From Candidatus Aminicenantota bacterium (GTDB taxonomy: Bacteria > Acidobacteriota > Aminicenantia > Aminicenantales > Aminicenantaceae): a stretch of DNA of 12,103 nucleotides. The notes below the pieces were generated by a model. It worked only from the letters and a program-made list of their open reading frames with translations. It searched no databases and was not told the origin of the DNA. Every line of letters begins with the position of its first letter. Position 1 is the first letter of the stretch. The translations under genes were made by a program, and so were the position numbers. Positions 1-6,050 of the stretch are shown in pieces. Location of the stretch: NCBI GenBank assembly GCA_016926925.1, contig JAFGNQ010000127.1, positions 1 to 12,103 of the forward strand, given 5' to 3'.

Positions 1-1525
1 GGGCGACTTCTTTCCAGGCGACTATCTTTTGCGCTTTGATCAGCTGCGTCAAATTCTCCAGCACGACGATCAAGCCTGTGAATTGATTGTTTGCCTGACG
101 CAGGGCGGAGAGAGTGAGGGCGAACACGGCATTTTGTCCGCTGATGTTGAGCTTTATTTCTTTATTGCTCAGAGGGTATTTTTTATTGAGGCCCCGCTGG
201 ATGTTTTCGACGATCTCAGCGTATTCGCTGCCGCCGAGCACATCGACATAGTTTTCCCCGACAAGCTTCTGTTCCTTCAGTCCGAGCATTTCTCGTGCCG
301 AAGGATTGATGGTGGTGATAACGCCCGTTGCATTTAGGCTGATGACGCCGGTCGTGATGTTGTGCAAGATAGTTTCTATGTATTTTTTTCGGGCCGCCAG
401 CTCCGATGTTTTTTGGGCGATGTTTCTCTGCCCTTCCTTCAAATCCGTTATCATCTGGTTGAAGGATTCCACCAGTATCCCCACTTCATCGGAAGCCGGA
501 GATTCCACTCTGACATCCAGGTTCCCCCTTGAAACCTCTTTTGTGGCTTTAGCCAGCTTCTCGATAGGAACGGTAATGCCTTTGGCCAATTGAAAAGCGA
601 GCCAACTTGCGGCAAAAATGATGAGGAGAGTTACAAAAATCAGCGTGAGGAAATAGAAATTCTGGACGGGATTTTTCTGTAGTTTCAATAACTGATATCT
701 TTGGACATAGGCCGTTATATTTCCAATTCTTTGGGCGTAATTCTGGGGCAGAAACTTCCCTGTAACGACCAGAAGATTCCCGACATCGGCAACTTGTATC
801 GATTCCCCCGTTCGGATCATTTCTCCGTTTCCCATAGAATCGATGCGTTTGAATTTTTCTCCAAGTTGAGCCCTTTTTATCAGGTTGAGGGTAAGATCTC
901 TGTAATCCTGGAGAGGAAGGTCCGGATTAAGGTAGGAAAACAGCTCTTCTTCATCAAGGTAGATCCCAATTTCATCGAGCTTGTACTCTTTCAGTTTGGT
1001 GCGGACAAAATCCATCAGAGGCTGCCGCCGGTCTAGATTGATCAGGCCCTGTTCCTGGATGGCTCGACTTAGCTGTTGTGCGTAGTGGAATGCGATTTCT
1101 TCGCTGTTCAGGTAGAAACCGTCCGCGAGGCTTTTCGTGTCGTTGAGAATTTTATCTATGGGGGTTCGGAACCACTGTTCAATATTTCGTCGGATGAGGT
1201 CGCTGGCAAACAAAAATAGCAGAAGGGTCGGAATAAGGGAGAGTGTTATGAAGAACAGAAGCAGCTTCGTCTTAAAATGAGCCCCGGCGACTTTTCTTTT
1301 TCTTTCGAGAACGAGCTTAATAAGGTTTCTCCCGAAGACGAACAGAAGCACAAGGAATAGAAGGAGGACGATGATCTGAAGAGATGTCAGGAGCACATTG
1401 GTCATGGATGTCGGCGAGAATTGCTGTGTTTCTCGAATGAAAAATTCGATAGCAAAGAAGAGTATGATGAGAAGGATGATAAAAGCCCCGATGACTCGCG
1501 GGCCTTTCCTCTTTGGGTTTTCCAT
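1..1525 (-). CDS. NtrY-like sensor histidine kinase, N-terminal 508 residues (partial at left edge)
   Basis: This is the membrane sensor half of a two-component system. It is expected to autophosphorylate and pass phosphate to an NtrX-like response regulator. The minus-strand frame is open from ATG 1525 to the window edge (508 codons). Predicted order: TM helices at about residues 12-30, 44-65 and 86-107; an extracytoplasmic region to about 285; a TM helix at about 290-314; a HAMP linker at about 315-370 with SDEVGILVESFNQM; and a PAS domain at about 380-495 containing TTGVISLNATGVITTINPSA. The last readable residues, AWKEVA, are the usual NtrY lead-in to the H-box, so the phospho-His and ATPase domains lie beyond the edge. 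Three N-terminal TMs plus HAMP and PAS are typical of NtrY rather than NtrB. The ATG overlaps the stop of the upstream RodZ-like gene by one base, with a G-rich SD inside that gene, so translation is probably coupled. The sensed signal is unknown. Confidence 0.88.
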   Translation of the reverse strand, partial: MENPKRKGPRVIGAFIILLIILFFAIEFFIRETQQFSPTSMTNVLLTSLQIIVLLLFLVLLFVFGRNLIKLVLERKRKVAGAHFKTKLLLFFITLSLIPTLLLFLFASDLIRRNIEQWFRTPIDKILNDTKSLADGFYLNSEEIAFHYAQQLSRAIQEQGLINLDRRQPLMDFVRTKLKEYKLDEIGIYLDEEELFSYLNPDLPLQDYRDLTLNLIKRAQLGEKFKRIDSMGNGEMIRTGESIQVADVGNLLVVTGKFLPQNYAQRIGNITAYVQRYQLLKLQKNPVQNFYFLTLIFVTLLIIFAASWLAFQLAKGITVPIEKLAKATKEVSRGNLDVRVESPASDEVGILVESFNQMITDLKEGQRNIAQKTSELAARKKYIETILHNITTGVISLNATGVITTINPSAREMLGLKEQKLVGENYVDVLGGSEYAEIVENIQRGLNKKYPLSNKEIKLNISGQNAVFALTLSALRQANNQFTGLIVVLENLTQLIKAQKIVAWKEVA

Positions 1526-2352
1526 CATTCCCCCCTGTTCTCGGAATTTTCGCGAGGATTTTCCGGGGGGATATCTTGCATAGAGTTGATTTCCTCCGAG
1601 TCTTCAACCACCACGAGGTACTGTTTAAAGTTTTCGAGCGTGATGCGGATGTCCTTTTCTACGGAACCGGGTCTGCCGAAAGGGATTCCCGGCTTCCCGT
1701 TTATCGTGTAAGAAAGACCGCCTGCGTTTCCCAAATCAATGACCATCTCTTTTTTTGCTTTGGCTTGGTACTTCCCGCCCTGCAATCTTATACCGCTGTA
1801 TACTTTTTCTCCATCAGCGTAGATTTGAATCCAAGTATCTTGATGAAAGGTGAATTCAAGGTTGAGTTCCTCCGGTTCTTTCTCTTCTACTTTAGGAGTT
1901 TCTATAACTTCTACGGGCGAAACAATTTGTTCTTGAGCCATGGCTTCAGGTTCGGATTTATCCGGAGGGGGTGTGGACTTGCTTTTTCCAAAAATGAAGA
2001 AAAGGCCTATGAGAACGGCGATGAGGAACGCTCCTAAAGCGGCGAGTCGTACGGCGTTTATTATGTTTTTTGGCAGTCCGGGTCCCAGCCTCTTTTTAAC
2101 TTCCCGCTCGTGTTTTTCATTTTGGAGGGCTTCGTGATATTTGTTGAGTACGTCATTTTCATCCAATCCCAGGTATTTTGCGTATTCACGGATAATCCCC
2201 CGAACGAAAAATTTTTCAGGAAGAATATCGAGCCGATCATCCTCAAGCGCTTGAAGAAACCGGATGTTTATTTTCGTTGAGTCGGCTATTTCTTTTAGAG
2301 AAATACCCCTTAACTCTCTTTCCCTTTTGAGATCTTGCCCTATAGCTATCAT
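1525..2352 (-). CDS. RodZ-like membrane protein: N-terminal helix-turn-helix, one TM, C-terminal DUF4115-type domain
   Basis: The protein has 275 residues with the RodZ architecture. An Xre-type HTH domain (HTH_25) spans about residues 3-72 (IGQDLKRERELRGISLKEIA, then FFVRGIIREYAKYLGLDE). A basic linker follows, then one TM helix at about 101-121, a Pro/Glu-rich stretch, and a C-terminal beta-rich domain at about 165-255 (DTWIQIYADGEKVYSG) resembling DUF4115. RodZ links MreB filaments to the wall-elongation machinery, but many relatives have no proven role. The frame continues upstream to an ATG at 2442. I chose 2352 because family members begin with a sequence like MIAIGQDLKRERE and because a strong promoter lies between the two starts. 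No Shine-Dalgarno precedes 2352, which fits a leaderless mRNA. It is the first gene of an operon with the NtrY-like kinase, a partner not expected for classical rodZ. Confidence 0.85.
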   Translation of the reverse strand: MIAIGQDLKRERELRGISLKEIADSTKINIRFLQALEDDRLDILPEKFFVRGIIREYAKYLGLDENDVLNKYHEALQNEKHEREVKKRLGPGLPKNIINAVRLAALGAFLIAVLIGLFFIFGKSKSTPPPDKSEPEAMAQEQIVSPVEVIETPKVEEKEPEELNLEFTFHQDTWIQIYADGEKVYSGIRLQGGKYQAKAKKEMVIDLGNAGGLSYTINGKPGIPFGRPGSVEKDIRITLENFKQYLVVVEDSEEINSMQDIPPENPRENSENRGE

Positions 2353-2359
2353 TTTCTGA

Positions 2360-2388
2360 ATTTTAAGCCAAGTGCCGCCGCCTGTCAA
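2360..2388 (-). promoter_or_regulatory. Sigma70-type promoter for the RodZ-like/NtrY operon
   Basis: On the minus strand there is a perfect -35 TTGACA (2388-2383), a 17-bp spacer, and a -10 TAAAAT (2365-2360, five of six consensus bases). The expected transcription start falls at about 2353, one base before the chosen ATG (2352), which would give a leaderless transcript. Confidence 0.72.
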
Positions 2389-2409
2389 CCGACACTTCTC
2401 AGGCGGCAC
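2372..2409. promoter_or_regulatory. Inverted repeat overlapping the RodZ-like promoter, candidate operator
   Basis: Perfect 8-bp arms GTGCCGCC (2372-2379) and GGCGGCAC (2402-2409) enclose the -35 box. A smaller dyad TGTC-N4-GACA (2383-2394) sits on the -35 itself. One outer arm lies in the promoter spacer and the other upstream of it. A repressor-type operator, possibly autoregulatory for the adjacent HTH protein, is an inference from position only. Confidence 0.4.
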
Positions 2410-2423
2410 GTCCACATGCTGGA

Positions 2424-2450
2424 TTGACCTGAGCGGGTTCATGGTATAAT
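2424..2450 (+). promoter_or_regulatory. Candidate promoter for nfi
   Basis: A perfect -10 TATAAT (2445-2450) lies 15 bp downstream of TTGACC (2424-2429). The spacer is short, so activity is uncertain. It would start the nfi transcript at about 2457, leaving room for the AGAGGAG ribosome-binding site at 2467-2473. Confidence 0.45.
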
Positions 2451-2480
2451 TTATGGAAGGAATTTAAGAGGAGCATCGAC

Positions 2481-3116
2481 TTGTTCGATTTCAAAAAAGC
2501 AGCGGAGACTCAAGCCCGGTTATCAACCCGCCTGAAGTTGAGCTGGGATAGCCGCAATATTCAGTATGTAGGCGGAGCCGACTCGAGTTATGACGAGACA
2601 AAAAAGAAAATCGGGGTCGTCGTCGTGGTTTACAAAGTCCCGGAATTAATCCTTGTCGAAATAAGCCGGGAGATTCAAGATGTGTCCATTCCCTATGTCC
2701 CTGGATTTTTAAATTATCGCGAAGGACCGGCTTTCTTAAGGGCGTTCCGGAAGTTGTCGCACGTTCCGGATGTGACTTTAATCGACGGTAACGGCATTGC
2801 GCATCCGAGGAGAATGGGGCTTGCCTCCTACGTCGGAGTCATTTTAGATATCAGCACCATCGGATGTGCAAAATCACCTTTTTATCCTTACACCGATCCA
2901 GGGGAAGAACGGGGCAGCCACACCCCGTTTACGGATACAAAAGGTGAACAGGTTGGGTTTTGTCTCAGGACGCGATCCGGAACGAATCCTGTCTTCGTAT
3001 CCCCTGGCAACAGGACTGATTTCACCATTTCAAGGCAGGTTGTTCTCGGAATGTCTGTATACAGGATTCCTGAGCCTTTGCGGAGGGCCGATCATCTCGC
3101 CGGAAAGATTTTTTAG
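2481..3116 (+). CDS. nfi: Endonuclease V (deoxyinosine 3' endonuclease)
   Basis: This enzyme cleaves the second phosphodiester bond 3' to deoxyinosine (deaminated adenine) in DNA, using Mg2+, and starts repair. At 211 residues it has near-normal family length and all core motifs: D34 in GGADSSYD; the wedge PYVPG (71-75) followed by the catalytic Glu E81 in NYREGPA; D102 in DGNGIAHPRRMGLAS; and K131 in IGCAKSPF. Residue 104 is Asn where many relatives have His or Gln (DGHG/DGQG), a modest variation. The start is TTG, chosen for the well-placed AGAGGAG ribosome-binding site 7 bases upstream and the good fit of the N-terminus. It stands alone, divergent from the RodZ-like/NtrY operon and convergent with ftsX. 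I saw no clear intrinsic terminator in the 85-base gap downstream. Confidence 0.94.
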   Translation: MFDFKKAAETQARLSTRLKLSWDSRNIQYVGGADSSYDETKKKIGVVVVVYKVPELILVEISREIQDVSIPYVPGFLNYREGPAFLRAFRKLSHVPDVTLIDGNGIAHPRRMGLASYVGVILDISTIGCAKSPFYPYTDPGEERGSHTPFTDTKGEQVGFCLRTRSGTNPVFVSPGNRTDFTISRQVVLGMSVYRIPEPLRRADHLAGKIF

Positions 3117-3201
3117 TCTGCTTCATATTTCCGGTGCCTCTTATCCGAATTTTTTTAGGACCACATTCTCGAACCGCTGATCCGTGCGTAATGTGCTGTG
3201 A

Positions 3202-4101
3202 TTAGACTTTCAGGAATCGTGCCAGGGAGCTCAGACTTCCCAGTAAACCGATAAAAGCTCCGGCAATGACCATGGTGAGGCATTGGGAAAAGGACAGGAA
3301 GCGGAAACGAATCAATTCGTTCAGAATTCCCAAAGAAGAACCCAGGTACAAAGGGAACGAACTTATAAGGAGAACGACAAGCAGAAGAGAAACCAATCCA
3401 CCGATAATCCCTAATGACACTCCCTCGAGTAGGAAAGGGATTCGAATGAATGTGTTGGTGGCCCCGACGAGACGGAGAATCTCGATCTCTTCTTTCCTGG
3501 CAAAGACATTCAATTTGATTACATTGGAAATGATAAAAAATGAGGCCAGGATGAGGATCCCACCCAGAAAAAACCCTACGGCTTTGGCTAACCGACTGAA
3601 AGAATGCATCTTTTCGACCCAATCTCGATTGAACTGGACATCTTCGACTCCGGGCATGGCCTTGATTTTATCGATGAGAATGGAGATATCGCGAAACGAG
3701 ATCGTCTTTTCCTTGAAAGAAACTTCAAGTGAAGGAGGGAATGGATTGGAGTCTAGATCTTCGATTAGTCCTCTAAGTTCGGGAAATCTTTCCCGGAATT
3801 TTTCGATAGCTTGCGCGTCCGACACGAAGCGTGTGTTCAACACGAAGTCGGATTTTTGCAGTTCGTCCTCAATGGCTTTCAACTTCGCCTCTGGGATGTC
3901 CTGTTCCAGAAAGAATACGGCCGCCATATTGTTCGATAGCTGTTCGGCCATGTGCTCCAAGTTGTTCGACAGAGAAAGAAACACCCCCACAATGAGAAAG
4001 GAGAGGCAGATGATTGTGACCGAGAAAAAATTGCGAACCCTGTACTGCCACATATTGTTCAGAGTCTCGCTCAAAAAGTATTTGAGTTTTTGTATTATCA
4101 G
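3202..4101 (-). CDS. ftsX: Cell-division ABC transporter permease subunit FtsX
   Basis: FtsX is the membrane subunit of the FtsEX complex. It transmits ATPase-driven conformational change to periplasmic or extracellular peptidoglycan hydrolase activators during septation. A TM helix lies near the N-terminus (FFSVTIICLSFLIVGVFLSL), followed by an extracytoplasmic domain of about 115 residues (VFFLEQDIPEAKLKAIEDEL; PPSLEVSF), then three C-terminal TM helices with the family motif FARKEEIEILRLVGATNTFI. A TTG at 4074 gives 290 residues, but it lacks a ribosome-binding site and drops the conserved lead-in. I extend to CTG at 4101, adding nine residues including KLKYFL; this codon overlaps the ftsE stop (CTGA) and has AAAGGA six bases upstream. 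No EnvC- or RipC-like hydrolase partner follows: the next gene is convergent nfi. Confidence 0.92.
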   Translation of the reverse strand: MIIQKLKYFLSETLNNMWQYRVRNFFSVTIICLSFLIVGVFLSLSNNLEHMAEQLSNNMAAVFFLEQDIPEAKLKAIEDELQKSDFVLNTRFVSDAQAIEKFRERFPELRGLIEDLDSNPFPPSLEVSFKEKTISFRDISILIDKIKAMPGVEDVQFNRDWVEKMHSFSRLAKAVGFFLGGILILASFFIISNVIKLNVFARKEEIEILRLVGATNTFIRIPFLLEGVSLGIIGGLVSLLLVVLLISSFPLYLGSSLGILNELIRFRFLSFSQCLTMVIAGAFIGLLGSLSSLARFLKV

Positions 4102-4763
4102 AGTGATTCCTTTCTCAATAATTTTCCTTTATACAAAAATAGAATTTTTTGCCCGAAATTGCGTATCAGTTCCCTGTCGTGTGTACAGATGATGACAGTG
4201 GTGCCCTTTTTGTTTATTTCTCTGAAAAGGCTCATGATTTCAAAGGCTAGCTCTGTGTCCAAGTTGCCGGTCGGCTCATCGGCAAGGATGATTTTTGGAT
4301 TGTTGACCACGGCTCGGGCGATAGCAACCCTCTGCTGTTCTCCGTAAGAAAGATGAGACGGGTATTCCCACATTTTATCGTGGAGGTTGACCATTCGCAG
4401 AGCGTTGAAAACTCTCCTCCGGATTTCTTTTCTCGGTACGCCAAGAACCTGAAGAACGACCGCAACATTCTCGAACACTTTTTTATGAAACATGAGACGA
4501 AAGTTTTGGAAAACAATGCCCATGGATCTTCGAAGTATGTAGATTTTGTGGTTGGAGATTTTTAAAATATTGCGGTTGTCGATGACAATTTGGCCTTCAG
4601 TCGGGAATAACTCCCTGTAGATGATTTTTAGAAGCGTGGTTTTTCCAGAACCGCTCGGTCCTGTAATGAAACAGAAATCTCCTTTTTCGATATGAAATGT
4701 GATATCGGAGAGGGCCCATTGGGTTTTTTGATATTGCTTCCAGACGTGGTAGAGCTCAATCAT
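4098..4763 (-). CDS. ftsE: Cell-division ATP-binding protein FtsE
   Basis: FtsE is the cytoplasmic ABC ATPase that powers FtsX. At 221 residues it is normal for the family. Walker A is GPSGSGKTT (35-43); the Q-loop has Q86 in VFQNFRLM, an FtsE hallmark context; Walker B is IILADEPTG (158-166) with catalytic E163; then D-loop NLD and H-loop H195. The ABC signature reads LSYGEQQRVAIARA (138-151): the third residue is Tyr where LSGGEQQ is usual. This is an unusual but probably tolerable change, because the Ser and second Gly that contact the gamma-phosphate remain. The ATG at 4763 gives the standard MIELYHVWKQY start. No strong Shine-Dalgarno is visible. It is first in the ftsE-ftsX operon behind its own promoter (4899-4926) and a leader of about 128 bases. 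Confidence 0.95.
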   Translation of the reverse strand: MIELYHVWKQYQKTQWALSDITFHIEKGDFCFITGPSGSGKTTLLKIIYRELFPTEGQIVIDNRNILKISNHKIYILRRSMGIVFQNFRLMFHKKVFENVAVVLQVLGVPRKEIRRRVFNALRMVNLHDKMWEYPSHLSYGEQQRVAIARAVVNNPKIILADEPTGNLDTELAFEIMSLFREINKKGTTVIICTHDRELIRNFGQKILFLYKGKLLRKESL

Positions 4764-4945
4764 TGTTCATCGATGTGTCAAATCGTTCAGAACGGGCAGC
4801 TTTGAGTCCTCGGTTGATTTTGGCTCGTTCCTGAGCGGAAACCCGGTGTGAAGGCGGGCGAAGGGAGCAAAAATTCGGGACTCCATTAACGAGTCAAGAT
4901 TATAACACAACGATTACCTCTTTCAAAGGCGGGGAAATGCGAGTT
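4764..4945 (-). other. Intergenic region: ftsE promoter and long 5' leader
   Basis: No coding sequence was found. The right end holds the ftsE promoter. The remaining 128 bases or so would be untranslated leader, including a small GACTC-N7-GAGTC dyad near its 5' end. I recognise no riboswitch or known leader element. Confidence 0.5.
4899..4926 (-). promoter_or_regulatory. Promoter for ftsE-ftsX
   Basis: The minus strand has TTGAAA (4926-4921), a 16-bp spacer and TATAAT (4904-4899), with TGT directly upstream of the -10 (extended -10, TGnTATAAT). The predicted transcription start is at about 4892. Confidence 0.68.
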
Positions 4946-5122
4946 TCAAATGAATAAAAACATGAACCAGCCGAAGATCAGCGCCCCGGCAACCATGATG
5001 AAAAAAAGCGAGAGGAAATACTTGATACGTGCTCTCCGTTCATCTCTTCGTATCAACGACAAGACGATACAGACAAAAAAGGCGTAAAGGATCATGGAAA
5101 CGATGTGGCTTTTGAATATCAT
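4946..5122 (-). CDS. Small two-helix membrane protein, 58 residues, unknown function
   Basis: The peptide begins MIFKSHIVSMILYAFFVCIV and ends in GWFMFLFI. Two hydrophobic helices (about residues 6-24 and 35-57) are separated by a strongly charged loop, RRDERRARIK (25-34), so a hairpin in the cytoplasmic membrane with a cytoplasmic loop is likely. Its ATG overlaps the stop of the upstream DUF6677-like gene as ATGA, the classic arrangement for coupled translation. That, plus an uninterrupted frame with a charge-hydrophobicity pattern typical of membrane proteins, is the case for it being real. I do not recognise a family. The function is presumably tied to its neighbour. Confidence 0.65.
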   Translation of the reverse strand: MIFKSHIVSMILYAFFVCIVLSLIRRDERRARIKYFLSLFFIMVAGALIFGWFMFLFI

Positions 5123-5487
5123 TTCTTTTTTCCAGAGCCGACGTCAAACGCGTCCAAAGCGACAAGGTAGTTCAACAAACCGGCCCCGGCTATGAAGGCG
5201 GTCCCGAATTCAAAAGTAACTGTTTTGAGATCTCCCAATCCGAATGCAAAGAGCTTGGACAGAAAATAGAGAAATCCGACACCGATGTCCGAAAAAAAAG
5301 CAAGAATGGTCAATGGATTCTCAGTCTGAAACGAATAAATCCGCCCACCCATAAGAAGTCCCAGTCCGGCCATGGAGGAGATGCATACAAAAAAAATCAA
5401 ACCACGTACATATCTCTTCATAATGACGTGGCCCAATCCCGGGATGATCCAGCCAAGGATCAAGCTGATGACGGCTTTGACTTTCAT
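5119..5487 (-). CDS. DUF6677-like integral membrane protein, 122 residues
   Basis: This is a short, very hydrophobic protein with about four TM helices (about 5-20, 27-46, 59-80 and 95-112). A conserved-looking opening LGWIIPGLGHVIMKRYVRG (11-29) resembles the Pro-Gly-Gly-His start of DUF6677 proteins (also vaguely TM2-like), and its end GAGLLNYLVALDAFDVGSGK (101-120) also matches my memory of that family. Function is unknown. The frame continues upstream to an ATG at 5634, but that extension reads into a repeat element and has no TM or family character. ATG 5487 is preferred, with a promoter directly before it (5499-5527). No Shine-Dalgarno is visible, again consistent with a leaderless mRNA. 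It is translationally coupled to the 58-residue membrane protein. Confidence 0.75.
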   Translation of the reverse strand: MKVKAVISLILGWIIPGLGHVIMKRYVRGLIFFVCISSMAGLGLLMGGRIYSFQTENPLTILAFFSDIGVGFLYFLSKLFAFGLGDLKTVTFEFGTAFIAGAGLLNYLVALDAFDVGSGKKK

Positions 5488-5498
5488 TTGAGAAAATG

Positions 5499-5527
5499 AT
5501 GATAAAAGAAAAGTCAGCAAATTGCAA
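5499..5527 (-). promoter_or_regulatory. Promoter for the DUF6677-like gene pair
   Basis: The minus strand has TTGCAA (5527-5522), a 17-bp spacer and TATCAT (5504-5499). The predicted transcription start at about 5492 leaves at most about 5 untranslated bases before ATG 5487, so the mRNA would be leaderless or nearly so. Confidence 0.55.
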
Positions 5528-5592
5528 GAATTCCTGTTGCGGAGAATGCATTTCAGTTTCCGTGGTGATTTCGAATCATAAAGCAGGGGGGG

Positions 5593-5668
5593 GTGCGAGT
5601 CACTGTCTGTTTTCGTCGAAGACCCCCCCACCAACCACCATGCGACTCAAACAGACAGTGACTCGCAC
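5593..5668. repeat. Perfect 20-bp inverted repeat with 36-bp loop
   Basis: The left arm (5593-5612, beginning GTGCGAGTCACTG) is the exact reverse complement of the right arm (5649-5668). The left arm is preceded by a run of eight G (5586-5593), and the loop contains a run of seven C. The right arm is part of the 65-bp direct repeat; the left arm is absent from the second repeat copy. Confidence 0.9.
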
Positions 5669-5670
5669 TG
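5606..5670 (-). repeat. 65-bp direct repeat, copy 1
   Basis: It is identical base for base to 5715-5779 (offset 109). Read on the minus strand it begins CAGTGCGAGTCACTGTCTG, then carries a G-rich stretch GGTGGTTGGTGGGGGGG that could form a G-quadruplex, and ends in an imperfect palindrome around TTCGACGAA. No coding role is supported. Confidence 0.93.
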
Positions 5671-5714
5671 GCTTCTAGCCGCCATTTGGTTATGCAGGAA
5701 GAAGCTCGTTATCA

Positions 5715-5779
5715 TCTGTTTTCGTCGAAGACCCCCCCACCAACCACCATGCGACTCAAACAGACAGTGACTCGCACTG
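5715..5779 (-). repeat. 65-bp direct repeat, copy 2
   Basis: An exact second copy of 5606-5670. The 44-bp spacer between copies (5671-5714) has its own GCTTCT...AGAAGC dyad. Perfect identity, including a seven-base C run, suggests recent duplication or a dispersed repeat family. Confidence 0.93.
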
Positions 5780-6050
5780 ACATTCCCTTTGTTGATGTGC
5801 AGTGCATGAGCCGGCGGATCGCATTCGCCCTCTGCTCTATCCATCCCAATCCGGCTTTAGCGGACTGCTATACCTATGAGCTCTCCCCCGACCGCCATAC
5901 ACATAGCCGAGCAGGGACAGTCTTGCATTCCCTGACAACTGGAAAACCTTTGCGTACAAGAGCGCGTTTTTCTAAAATAGCAGGTGGGCGGAGCCGCCAA
6001 GATGCAGAGAATGGGGCCCGTCTGTACATCGAAAAAGGACAAGATATAAA
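5780..6050. other. Intergenic region with no supported gene
   Basis: About 270 bases lie between the repeats and mutM. Open frames on both strands here run into repeat sequence or into mutM and show no protein-like character. There is a short GC hairpin (GGCGGAGCCGCC, about 5990-6001). A mutM ribosome-binding site AAGGA lies at 6035-6039, 11 bases before the ATG. I found no tRNA, riboswitch or convincing promoter. Confidence 0.5.

Noticed and set aside
2353..2442. N-terminal 30-residue extension of the RodZ-like protein from ATG 2442
   Set aside because: It lies upstream of the TTGACA/TAAAAT promoter, is unlike family N-termini, and has no ribosome-binding site.
3117..3201. Terminator between convergent nfi and ftsX
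   Set aside because: There is a T-run near 3150, but no adjacent GC-rich stem could be drawn on either strand.
5488..5634. Upstream extension of the DUF6677-like gene
   Set aside because: It reads through the promoter into the repeat element and has no family or membrane character.
5678..5686. CCGCCATTT shared between the spacer of the 65-bp repeats and the terminator-like arms after purA
   Set aside because: Nine bases of similarity is too short to link the two repeat families.
5593..5779. CRISPR-like array
   Set aside because: Only two repeat copies, 65 bp long with one 44-bp spacer and no cas genes nearby.
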